DNA of 64,000 nt from Brassica napus (lineage: Eukaryota; Streptophyta; Magnoliopsida; Brassicales; Brassicaceae). The DNA is taken from contig NC_063439.1 in NCBI RefSeq assembly GCF_020379485.1, forward strand, positions 11,696,466-11,760,465. The letters run 5' to 3'. Positions 11,201-20,704 of this stretch are shown here, one piece after another. The notes under the pieces were generated by a model. The model saw only the letters and a list, made by a program, of their open reading frames with translations. It was not told the origin of the DNA and did not search any database. A program made the translations under genes and the position numbers. Within the stretch, counting starts at the first letter, position 1. Every line of letters starts with the position of its first letter.

Positions 11201-13876
11201 CTCATCATCTGGTTTTCCTTCTTCTTGATTAGTTTTGGGTGGCGTTTCATCAGTAGAGGTTTGTGTTTCCCTCTGCCAAAAATTAGAAAGGTCTATATAT
11301 GTAAATCACCCAAAACTAATTGTAAACTCCAACTGTCATTGAGCATATACCTCTTTTGTCAGATTAGGAGTAAAAACTTGAGTATCAAGGGCAGGCGTGT
11401 CATCCGATGGCTCTCTCTCAATCTGTAAAAATTATCACGAAGTCAATCCAGAGTACGTTCTAAAGCTTCCAAACATTAACTTAAAAATCCAAGATTTTTT
11501 TTTGACCATGTACCTGCTGAGTCTGACTTGGAGTATAAACGGGAGTTTCAATACTCTTTGGAGCTATTGGAGAAGAAGGTGTCTCATTCATTTCCACTGT
11601 TTCTTTCTGCAAAACTTGACTCTGAGTAGCAGGTGACTCACTTGTTAATTTCTCTCTCACAATCTGCAAAAAAATATCAGGAATGGCCATCATGAATACA
11701 TTCAACTATAATTTCTAGAATAAATATTACCTCATCATCTGGTTTTCCATCTTGATTAGGATTGGATGGCCTCTCATCGGTAGACGTTTCTGTTTCTTTC
11801 TGTTAAAAATCAGAAAAGCCTTTATATGTAAAAAAAAATCACCCAAAACTAATTTGTAAACTCCAACTGTGAAAACAATATCATTGAGCATATACCTCTT
11901 TTGTCAGATTAGGAGAGAATACTTGAGTATCAAGGGCAGAAGTGTCATCATCTGATTCATTCATTGTCTCCTGCAAAAATCAAGAATGCATTCAAGAATA
12001 TGTACAAAAGCTTCCAAATATTACTTCAAAACTCAACAATATTTTATTGGTTACATACCTCATGTGTCAAATTAGGCTGTTGAGACATTGGAGATAAAGG
12101 CGTCTCACTCGATGGTTGCGTGTAATCCTGCAAAAATCAGGAAGGCATTCAGGATTTTGTACAAGAATTTCCAAATATTTTCTTAAAATTTTTGAGCATA
12201 TACCTCATTTTGTTGAGACTTTGGAGATGCAGCTGATTCAATCATTGTCTCCTGCAAAAATCAGGAATGCATTCAAGAAGTACAAAAGCTTCCAAATATT
12301 ACTTCAAAACTCAACAATATTTATTGGTTACATACCTCATGTGTCAAATTAGGCTGTTGAGACATTGGAGATAAAGGTGTCTCACTCGATGGTTGCGTGT
12401 GAGACATTGGAGATAAAGGTGTCCCACTGGATCGCTGTTTGTCAAATATTAGGAAGGCATTCAAGAATATGTACAAGATCTTCCAAAAAATACTTGAAAA
12501 TGCAAATGTAAAAGAAGATGTTTTGAGAATTTACCTTTTGTGTCACGTTAGTGGGAAAAACATTGTTGTTTCCTTCCAACTCTGACACACGAGCTCTAAG
12601 ATGTATGTTTTCTTCTTCCAGTAATGACATTCGATCCTTCATGCTCTTCAGATTCTCCTCCATTACCGTGATGATCCTGTTCACTTTTTCATTTACTGAA
12701 TCCTCATCAATCGGAGTAGAAGCTTGGCCAGTCTCCTTATTTGCCATCATTTGAATAAGAGCATCCAATGTGTCAAATGTGTCTACACACCTATTTTCCC
12801 AGTCATCGGCTGTAATCTTGTACCCTTTCTTTGTTACATCTTTCACTGTTTCCAGCTCGTCACTATATTTGTCTTCAATGGAGATATCATCTTCTGGATC
12901 ATGAGGAATAGAAGGTAGTATGCAATGGACCTTCAGCTGAGAGTATTTAAAAAAAGACCAATGAGAAACATATTAAAAAGAAGAAGCCAAATAAACTGAG
13001 AAACATATACTTGGAAAAGCTTACCTTTGTATCAGCTTCAACCTGTAAAACCCTATCAAGTGATGGATTCTCTACCTCAGTGTATTTTTCACACAAGTAA
13101 GTCGGCCCAGGAACCTCAACTGTTGGTACACACTTACTGAACTTATTCCTTAGCAAAGGAATCGACTCTAGTATCCAAAGAAGGAATACTAGAGGATAAC
13201 CTTGCAACTCAAATTTGGATTTATTCTCCAAATGATTCGCGACAGCGTTTTGAATTGACTTCAGGAGCACAATGTAAGCCTCTTTTCCCCATGGATATGT
13301 CATATCCTGTGCATTTTTCGCATATTCCAAAGGAAAACTCCCTCCTTTGCTCTTCCGCAATAATATGCTCTCTACCAGGATGAGCATTGCGAGGCATACT
13401 CTCTCCTCAGAAGCATCTTCTCTTGTGTTTCTGAGCTGGTCCACCACGTCACTTAACTTATGACTACGCCCCTTTAGCAATTCCCAATTAAATCTCTCGG
13501 TTTCCCTTCGTGGTCCTTCTAATGCACCACTACATTTTAAGCCTGTCATCATATGAAATTCTCTTATAGAGAACCTCATTGGCTGCGCACCGAAATGGAA
13601 CCATGCTTCATTCTCCTTGACAGAAACGATGCTTCTAGTGAGAATGGCGTAGACTATCTTTGCTGATAACTTCAATCCTCTCTCACTGAGCTTCATTATA
13701 GGTCCCAGAAATGATCCTCGGACTCTTATCATCTCATCTGGTTTTAGGATGCTTTTGACAATAGAGATATACTCTGAGCCGGAATATTGGTTGATTGCTG
13801 ACTTTTCCTTTGGCTGTGAACCAATAGGATACTTCAGCTCTGGCAGTGCTAGTTTTAGAGGTACTGAATCTCCCAT
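8275..13876 (-). CDS. DUF1985-coiled-coil-Agenet-Ulp1-like protein, distal copy (open frame of 1,324 codons)
   Basis: Nineteen coding exons, minus strand: 13876-13025, 12936-12535, 12434-12336, 12251-12204, 12127-12059, 11970-11896, 11799-11731, 11663-11514, 11422-11351, 11272-11201, 11134-11000, 10900-10832, 10738-10652, 10574-10215, 10131-9703, 9567-9314, 9226-9145, 9021-8637, 8540-8275, all with GT-AG junctions. They sum to 3,975 nt with no internal stop. Order: DUF1985 (residues 1-284; IREFHMMTGLKCSG), coiled coil (about 285-418), S/T/P/Q-rich linker (419-853), Agenet/Tudor pair (854-996; WYPGKV, VEAFYNNGWSSG), basic NLS-like part (KPDKKRK; RRSERVPKRSRD), Ulp1/C48 (1109-1324). Cys (FNCGIFLVK) and Asp (ITVYDC) are present. 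The His position is Val (SNVWIGMEI) and the Gln position before Cys is Thr, so SUMO-protease activity is doubtful. Nuclear location is inferred. Could be a transposon-carried Ulp-like gene rather than a host gene. Confidence 0.82.
10215..12434 (-). repeat. Tandemly amplified mini-exon/intron array inside the distal Ulp1-like gene
   Basis: Twelve small exons of 99, 48, 69, 75, 69, 150, 72, 72, 135, 69, 87 and 360 bp are all multiples of three and all in phase 0, so any can be lost or duplicated without breaking the frame. A three-exon unit is visibly duplicated: 11514-11970 versus 11000-11422. ALDTQVFSPNLTKE pairs with ALDTQVFTPNLTKE, both GKPDDE exons pair, and the ETPSSPIAPKSIE exon pairs with ETPSSPISPKSIE. 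A second unit repeats ETPLSPMSQQPNLTHE (12336-12434 and 12059-12127). The 360-bp exon has an internal duplication (KDTTEPTTELVSTDVSK twice). The introns also share sequence (AATCAGGAATGCATTCA followed by CTTCCAAATATTAC). Confidence 0.85.
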
Positions 13877-13888
13877 CTTGTTTCTATC

Positions 13889-14096
13889 CTGCGTAGACAA
13901 GAAAAAAAAATCCAATTTTCAGGAAGGGTTTCCTGAAACAATACAAATCCTTCCTGAAGTCTATACACATGCTTTCACATGAACTAGAATTCTACCAATC
14001 ATATTACGTTAAAACGAGAAAGTCTATACACAAGCAAAAACCAGGAGACCAATCTCTCAGAAAGAAAACACACATAAGGTTGAATCTGCAACATAC
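13889..14096 (-). other. Leader intron of the distal DUF1985/Ulp1-like gene
   Basis: Donor GTATGT at 14096 and acceptor GCAG at 13889 on the minus strand; near-identical to 7232-7460. Upstream (14110-14290) the sequence is unlike the leader of the proximal copy. Confidence 0.75.
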
Positions 14097-14297
14097 CTCA
14101 AAGAGATGAATTACGCTCCAACAACTTTGTGTTCCCACAATTCAAAAGTCTTTCATTTGCTTCGCTGGTTAATAAGAAAGAGTAACAAACAAATCAAAAT
14201 CAAAACGCAAGCTTCCCAAATTTTAATTCAAAAACCCTAATTTTAAAAAGTTACATAGTGATTTGTGTCCGATTTTGAGAGTAGAGAGTGTGACGCT

Positions 14298-14483
14298 GAT
14301 GATTAGATAGCCGGAGAAGATGATTAGCGAGCCGGAGAAGATGATTAGCGAGCCGGAGAAGATGATTAGCGAGCCGGAGAAGATGATTAGCGAGCCGAAT
14401 AAGATGATTCCCGAGCCGGAGACGATGATTCCCGAGTCTGAGAAGAATCCCGAGCCGGAGACGACGATTCCCGAGTCGGAGAC
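14298..14483 (+). repeat. 21-bp minisatellite (8-9 units)
   Basis: The unit GATGATTAGCGAGCCGGAGA(A) is repeated in register, degenerating rightward to GATGATTCCCGAGCCGGAGAC. It is open on + as a heptapeptide repeat (MISEPEK) and on minus as SGSLIIF. Either reading is explained by unit length divisible by three. No gene context supports translation. It lies about 200 bp upstream of the distal Ulp1-like gene's first exon. Confidence 0.85.
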
Positions 14484-14574
14484 GACAGTGCCGGTGAGGG
14501 TTTGAAGATTCCCGAGAGGAGACGACACGATTCGCGATCGAAGGAAATGAAATGTTTTTTTTTTATTCTTATAA

Positions 14575-14705
14575 CAAAGGGTATAAGGGTAAATTACCCC
14601 TTTAATGAAACCTATTTTTGTGACTTTCTCTTTCTAGTGCTATTTTTGAGACATAAACTTCAAAAGGTACTATTATTGACAATTACCTTTAAATGTAAGA
14701 AAGAG
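14575..14705. mobile_element. Possible Mutator-like terminal sequence
   Basis: A run with GGGTAAATTACCCC, then CCTATTTTTGTGAC, then GTGCTATTTTTGAGACA resembles MULE termini of Brassicaceae (tracts phrased like CACAAAAATAG / CAAAAATAGCAC on the other strand). A similar phrase recurs near 39750-39840. No matching opposite terminus was identified on the far side of the Ulp1-like pair. Confidence 0.3.
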
Positions 14706-14823
14706 GCTGTTTTTAAATTTTGTTATAGTATCAAATGAGATTCACACGAGAGTAAAAAGTAAAAAGTAAAAAGTAAAAAGTAAAAAGAGGAAATAAGAGA
14801 GAATGGGTAAACACATATGAGTA

Positions 14824-14874
14824 ATTGAACCTTGGTCAAATATCTAATGGGGGAACTTCAAGCCACTAAGCTAC
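14824..14874 (-). repeat. tRNA-like module, minus strand
   Basis: Minus strand reads GTAGCTTAGTGG (A box) then GGTTCAAT (B box). Just left of it (14752-14788) is a (GTAAAAA)n simple repeat. Confidence 0.5.
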
Positions 14875-14964
14875 GTAACTCATATTAGTAAAGCATGAAA
14901 CGAAATATTTATAAAAGTAGTCGGGGGCACGTGACCCCGTACCTATAAACGTGCATCCGCCCCT

Positions 14965-15280
14965 ACTCCCGCTCCTCTACAACGGTTTTCTCTCCCACCG
15001 TCATCAAATAAACATCGCAGCAGTCTGGTTTCTTTCTCACCGTCATCGTGCTGAAAAACAACAGTTGCGCGAGGATAATTCTCCATGGAAAGTTTCTCCC
15101 CGATCGAGGTCAATGACCTTGCAACTCCTCCTTAGAACACTCCCGCTCCTCTGCAACGGTTTTCTCTCCCAGTGTCATCAAGTAAACATCGCAGCGGTAT
15201 GGTTTCTTTCTCACCGTCATCGTGCTGAAAAACCACAATTGCGCAAAGATAATTCTCCAGGGGAAAGTTGTGCCACAGCG
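14965..15280 (+). repeat. Tandem direct repeat, about 172-bp period, two copies
   Basis: Copy 1 starts near 14967 (CTCCCGCTCCTCTACAACGG) and copy 2 near 15140 (CTCCCGCTCCTCTGCAACGG). Both continue through CACCGTCATCGTGCTGAAAA to GATAATTCTCCA. The open frame across it (14951-15316) only reflects the repeat and I do not call it a gene. 15310-15600 has no recognisable feature. Confidence 0.75.
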
Positions 15281-15603
15281 GCAATCAATTCGACACCGTC
15301 TATTGGTGACAACTAGCATTTCGAAGATTCTAATGATAGAAGTAAAAAAACTGGAGACATACTTCAAGATATTGAACCTATAGCTCTTTTCGCCAAAGAT
15401 CTTCATTCAGAAATGTAGACTTCATTTTCTCGATTATAAATGAATTTTGCCCTCTGTTTGCAGTATTTTTTAATGGAGCTGTAGTTATGAATAGAATGTT
15501 AAGTCAGATCAGCTGCACCATTTTCTACCACAAACTTGATAGAACTGATTGAATCTCCAAAAATACAGTGCCAGTGTTTGAATTATAATTAGGGGAGAGG
15601 TTT

Positions 15604-15841
15604 TAGTAATAAAACCCCTCAACTAAAAATGGATCGCAAAAGAAACTCTCAACTAAAAATTTGTTAAAATAAACTTTCAACTTTAACTCCGTTAACATCT
15701 GCCACCCTCTGTCATGGTAATTGCTAATTTAGATGAAAGGTGACAAACGTTAACGGAATTAAAGTTGAGAATTTCTTTCGTCTAATATTTACTTGAGGGA
15801 TTATTTTACGATTCATCTTTAGTTGAGCGGTTTTATTACTA
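15604..15841. mobile_element. Foldback MITE-like element, left copy
   Basis: It begins TAGTAATAAAACCCCTCAAC and ends GTTGAGCGGTTTTATTACTA (reverse complement), so terminal inverted repeats are about 35-40 bp. Internal sequence is also palindromic around CCGTTAACATCTG / GTTAACGGAATTAAAG. Confidence 0.7.
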
Positions 15842-16072
15842 CATCTCACTAAATGTTTTAAAATCTTCAATATTATTATGTATTATTTAAAACTTTTATA
15901 ATCCATTGATATGCCTTTAAAACTAATTTATAAATCATTATACATTACTTTATCAATCTTATAACCGATTTATACAGTTTTATACATATTTTAATACTTT
16001 TATAAATGGTTAATAAAGTTTAACAATGATTTTATAAAATTAGAGATACGATTTTAAGTATTTTAAAACATT
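15842..16072. repeat. AT-rich core between two foldback elements
   Basis: Bounded by its own inverted repeat (ACTAAATGTTTTAAAAT near 15850 and ATTTTAAAACATTTAGT near 16058-16076). With the flanking copies it gives a symmetric 700-bp composite structure. Confidence 0.5.
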
Positions 16073-16303
16073 TAGTAATAATACCCTCAACTAAATATGG
16101 ATAGTAAAATAACCCCTCAACTAAAAATTCGACGAAAGAAATCCCCAATTTTAATTCCGTTAATGTCTGTCACCTTCCGTCTAAAATACCGTGACGGATG
16201 GTGACAAATGTTTACGAAAATAAAGTTGAGTGTTTCTTTTGTCAAATTTTTTAATTGAGGGTTTGTTTTAACATCCATCTTTAGTCGAGAAATCTTATTA
16301 CTA
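16073..16303. mobile_element. Foldback MITE-like element, right copy
   Basis: Starts TAGTAATAATACCCTCAAC and ends TCTTATTACTA; shares the CCTCAACTAAA-TATGGAT arm and the CCGTTAATGTCTG centre with 15604-15841. Confidence 0.7.
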
Positions 16304-16658
16304 AAAACCCTTATAATTCCAATCAAATTTTAGAATTTCTTGAAGTGCATTGAATGGATCTCTCATGCTCTACAGTAAATGTACCATCACCATGTGTAGA
16401 TTAATCCTCAGGTTGTAGTCTCATAGCTTCTTCTAGTAAGCCATATTCTTGGTAGTTGGTGGATGAGTTTTGATTGGATTATAGCGGTGTTTGCAGAATA
16501 AGCCTATCTCTGTAATGTGATAGATGCTCTTGTATCTTAAGTTCAGTGTTCTGGAACTGGATAAATAGCCAAACTTGGATTCTTTCGTGGTGAACTATTG
16601 CAACGTGAAGCTAGCTAACTTTAGTGCATGTGCCCTTTTGTGAAAAATATTTTTGCAG

Positions 16659-18049
16659 TCTTAATGATCTGCTTTTTATTCTTGATAAGCATGTATTTGG
16701 ATGGATAATGCTTAGACATTCTTATCACCAGTACTCCAAAGATAAAATTGGCTGCGGTCATGATTTTATAATGGTACGTGAGATGCATGCTATCTTTCTT
16801 TCATGTCTACTAATATTAAAAATAACTCATCTGGAGGTATTGTTGCATGTTCCTCCATCATTAGGAATTCACTTGCATGCTGTGTCTAAAAATTTGAAAC
16901 AAAAATAGAATCCGAAAATTTTAAGTAGATGGAGTTTTCCTAAAAGTTAGCTAATGAAACCAAGTCATAGGAGTCTTTCAGCTATCTTTTTGATGTATAA
17001 CCATTGCAATTTTCTTTTATATGTTCTAAACTGCTTGTTGTGATTTGGAATGCTTATGGCTATAGGGAGTTTTCATAAGCTAGGAGTGTGGAACTTGTTA
17101 ATTTGCGATCTTCTTTCTTTTATGTGCTTATGAGTGTCTAACTTGTTAATGGCAGGTTGATCGGCATCCTCAGTTCAGGCCAGGGCCGGCCTTGGGGTAA
17201 AGCCCATAAAGCATGTGCTTTAGGCACCAGAGAATATCAAGCTTTTAGGGGCATCAAACTCTAAGAATTCCACTTTAGTCTAGTGGTCAGCGAACATACT
17301 TTGGCCTACAACCCGGGTTCGACAACCTGCCTCCTTTTTTTCCTTTGATAATAATATCATTTTTCCTTTTCTGATAGTCAAAGACTCAAAGATATTCTCG
17401 ATTGTGCACATTCCGTTATTCATCGTGATTGACTTTAGTAGGAACAGGCTGCATCTCCTATTAATTTTTTTATTCCTTCTTTTTTTTTAAAGTTCTTGTA
17501 AAAATTTTAGAAACTTTTGAACTTCAAATAAGCATCAAATTTATTATAGGGTTCTAATATTCTATGAGACTATAAAAACTTGATAAATTTTACAATTTGA
17601 AATTGCATTAGGGTTATTTATCACAAATTTTGGTTTATTTTATAATTATATATTTTTTAATTTGTAGAAAAGCTATCAAGAAGTATAACCAAAATTTTCA
17701 AGTGAAGCTAAAAATATAAAAAGAAAAAAGGTGAGTTCCAAATGATCTTTTAAATAATATTTTAAACTATTTGGTTACTTTTTCTTAATTATATATGTAT
17801 TTTGTTGATAATAGTAATAACAATATAGAATGTTTAAAAAAGGGGCAGTATTTTTTTATCCGTTTTAGGCGCCACACGAGTCCGAACTGGCACTGGTTCA
17901 GACACTCGAGGTGTCTCTTTCTTGTGAGAACAGATGGTGGATGGATAGTTTTCTCATACCAGAAGTGTCTTCGAGACTATGTTCGTGATAGGTACCCGTC
18001 TCATGCCGAGAGATTTATTCGTGAACATTTTAAGCGTGCTAGTAGATAA
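16659..18049 (+). pseudogene. DCL-like (DUF3223) gene, interrupted by a hAT element
   Basis: Exon 16659-16773 (acceptor TTTTTGCAG, donor GTACGTGAG) contains SKDKIGCGHDFIM. A second exon starts at 17156 (acceptor TTAATGGCAG) with VDRHPQF, is cut by an insertion at 17181-17895, and resumes with HSRCLFLVRTDGGW, FSYQKCLRDYVR, YPSHAERFIREHF, ending TAA at 18047-18049. These are the signature blocks of the DCL/DUF3223 domain of plant plastid/mitochondrial RNA-maturation proteins. Upstream exons (transit peptide) were not found in 16310-16650, although that stretch and the intron look like decayed gene sequence. Without the insertion the exon reads through, so the gene was probably functional before it. 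From memory DCL-like At3g46630 neighbours RDUF1 in Arabidopsis, and RDUF lies 9 kb away here, consistent with an ancestral pair pushed apart by transposons. Confidence 0.82.
17181..17895. mobile_element. Non-autonomous hAT element inside the DCL-like exon
   Basis: Left end CAGGGCCGGCCTTGG, right end CCAGTTCGGACTCG in reverse complement begins CAGTGCCAG; the 8-bp flanks are GTTCAGGC / GTTCAGAC (7/8). About 95 bp in is a tRNA-like module: TAGTCTAGTGGTC (near 17277) and GGTTCGACAACC (near 17316). No transposase frame is present. Confidence 0.78.
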
Positions 18050-18201
18050 GTCATAACTGGTTACTCTGTAATACCGTCCCACTCAGCATCAATAGCAAGC
18101 AATTCTAATATAAATTTTGCTGATTCCCCCACTCAGCACACAGCACGAAATCAGGTGTAAGGCTTTGTTGCATAAAATTTGGAATGGCTCTCAATACATT
18201 G

Positions 18202-19401
18202 CACTACAGGAAAACACAACATTAACGACGGCGAAATTCGTAGTAAGTTCGTCGTAAAATAGGCTTTACAAGGAATTAGCGAAGAAATAAATTTCGTCGT
18301 TATTCGTTCGTCGTAACATATATTTCCTCGCCAATTCGTCATAAACTAACGAGAAACACATTTCGTCGTAAAGACGAAGAAAAGTATTTGTCGTAAAAAC
18401 CACATAACCTTTCCACGTAAGGAGGACGCTACATTTCCCTGTAAATACCTCGAATATAATTCCTCGTAAATTACACATAAACCCTTCCACGTAAAATACT
18501 CGTTAAGCTTTTCTCGTTGTGTTGACGTAAAAGTTTTCCTCGTAACTTCCTCGTAAACTTTCCACGTAATGTAGTCGTAATTTAGCTACGAATTTACTTC
18601 GCTTTTTTATTTTCCAGAATTAAAAAATATAATAAAAATTATTTAATTTATTAATAAAAATATAATTTAAAAATAAATGTAAATACTAAAATATTTTATA
18701 CATAAATAAGTTTTGAATTTATAATACAACCAACGAAAAGAAAAAAAGAACTAAGGATCGTTCATCGCCCGGTAGAATTCCTCACTCCTCCTCTCTACAT
18801 CCGCCTCGTCATGTGTGCTGGATGACTCGCATGGACTGGGATGTTGTCGTCGCATGTTCCTCAACAAGGACTCCCATTCCGGATTTGTGGCTGCTACAAC
18901 GTCCAAGAAGCCCTCGACTCCACCCATACGAGCTGTGAATGAAGATCACGTAGAGTCCAACTCGTTACACAGCTGAGTGACTTCATCATCCCGTCTCTGA
19001 CCATAAGACGATGTCGCTCTCGGAACATCGTTGACGGAACCAATCCCCAACGTACGTCCCTTTATCTTAGGGACAACTTTAAAAACAAAAAATAAATATT
19101 GTTAGTAAAAAGTTAAAGTTAAATTAAATGAATAATAAAAAAATTTATAGTTTTAAAAAATTTACCTCCTCGTAAATCATATCCACTTCAAGTGTGGATA
19201 AGGTGACGGGTAATCCGTCGGTTGACTCTTGGATCAGCTGGGTCTGGTGGTCTTCAACCCGACCAACCAAGTCGTTGAAGATTTGCTTGGACCTAGCATC
19301 TAGAAATTGGCCCGCCTTGTTCTTGTGGGTCATCTCGTAAAGTTGTAAAAAAGATGGGAGTTCTCCCATGCCTTTGGCCTAAAAACTATTTAAGAAAGTT
19401 A

Positions 19402-19439
<38 letters not shown>

Positions 19440-19690
19440 TAATTAAATTAAATATTTAATTACCATATCCAGACTGACACCGGCGTGGGGTTTTTGACCC
19501 GTATAGTGAAGCATAGGGTTGTGGCCGTGCTCATCTACCGTCTGACGGGAGGCAGAGCAAGATTCGGCGACTCTAATGGAGTCAAGATCCCGCCAATAAT
19601 GGATGAGGCCATCCCACACGTCCTTGGTGAGCTCAGGGGGTTTACCACGCTCATACCCCTTCATGATCCAGTCACCCTTCCAGTCTTACC
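18202..19690 (-). mobile_element. CACTA (En/Spm) element, one end plus decayed transposase_24-type gene
   Basis: The terminus CACTACAGGAAAACA at 18202 is followed by many subterminal copies of CGTCGTAA/CCTCGTAA up to about 18600. A minus-strand gene follows: 19680-19464 (GKPPELTKDVWDGLIHYW), donor GTAATTAAA, acceptor TTTTTAG, 19379-19165 (LYEMTHKNKAGQFLDARS), donor GTAAATTTT, then 19077-18751 ([22 protein letters not shown] to RRSEEFYRAMNDP and TAG). This is the plant Ptta/En/Spm (Transposase_24) family, tnpA-like rather than the DDE catalytic protein. A frameshift/stop near 18948 (STRD) breaks the last exon. The other terminus (TGTTTTCCTGTAGTG-like) was not seen, so the copy is truncated near 19690. 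The 18202 end abuts the 3' flank of the DCL-like gene. Confidence 0.85.
19404..19436. repeat. (TA)n microsatellite
   Basis: About 33 bp of pure TA dinucleotides within the CACTA intron. Confidence 0.95.
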
Positions 19691-20140
19691 ACTAGTGAGA
19701 ATATATCTATGTTTCTACATCCTCCTTTTGTGCATAGCCATTAATAACAAGGCATACCTTCAATCTTGGTTCCTTTCAATTGAAAAAAAAAAGAAAAAAT
19801 CTTGGTTCCTCAACTCTAGGAGCCCCAACCTTTCGCTTGTATATCCATTTGCCTTCTATCACACAGTGTCTCTTAGATTTATCAACCACTGTCCATGTGA
19901 AGTTTCTCAGCAATGAATCCATTTATCACTCATTCCTCCTTTCCCGAGAACCCAACCTTCATCGTTTTTGGCTTCTATAACTTGCATGTTCTCTTGAGTC
20001 ACCATCAACAGTGGTGATAAGTGATTCATCATTAGTTTCTGGTCAAACGATAGCTCTGAGTGTAACATCCCGAGTTGTAATATACGGAAAGGCTTAAGAT
20101 AATTGATTTGACTACCTATGTCACCAAAGTTGACTTACTT

Positions 20141-20224
20141 TTCCTGGAGCACATTCTGAAAGAACTCCAGAGTTAAGCATGCTTGAGCTCGAGTAGTGGA
20201 AGGATGGGTGACCTATCGGGAAGT
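20141..20224 (+). ncRNA. 5S rRNA-like segment in Cassandra LTR 1
   Basis: AGAACTCC-AGTTAAGC-TGCTTG and GGATGGGTGACC-GGGAAGT match the A-box/IE and C-box half of plant 5S rRNA, with substitutions. It is an LTR-embedded pol III promoter-like sequence, not a functional 5S gene. Confidence 0.85.
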
Positions 20225-20619
20225 GATTCGCGATAGCGTGCGAGTGAGGCCAAAGTACGGGGAAAGGTCGGGTGGTGATTGCACGGTTAGTAAACAATGA
20301 TTCGAGTTTTTAGAAAAATTAACGGACCGACCGTCAGACGGGATGGGGTCCACGGGCCGAAAGAGCGGGCGTGGGTGGCCCATTAGCCGTGGGTGGCCCA
20401 TTAGCCGTGGGCGGGTCGGGGCATTACAAGTGGTATCAGAGCTGGTTAGCCGTCTCATTTCTGACCTGAGAGGCGTCTTGAGACCTGTCGTGGAGCGCAA
20501 CGAGGACGTTGCGTTCTTTGAGAGGGGGTGAATTGTAACATCCCGTGTTGTGATATACGAAAAGGCTTAAGATAATTGATTTGGCTACCTATTTCACCAA
20601 AGTTGACTTACCTTTTCCG

Positions 20620-20704
20620 GAACACATTCTAAAAGAACTCCAGAGTTAAGTGTGCTTGAGCTGGAGTAGTGGAAAGATGGGTGACCTACCGGGAAGTGAT
20701 TCGC
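20620..20704 (+). ncRNA. 5S rRNA-like segment in Cassandra LTR 2
   Basis: Same 5S-like blocks as in LTR 1 (AGAACTCCAGAGTTAAGTG; GATGGGTGACCTACCGGGAA). Confidence 0.85.

Noticed and set aside
14951..15316. 121-codon frame
   Set aside because: Arises from a two-copy 172-bp direct repeat; no start context, splice signals or family match.
20141..20704. Genuine 5S rRNA genes
   Set aside because: Only part of the 5S sequence matches, with many substitutions, and both copies lie at the same place in LTRs.
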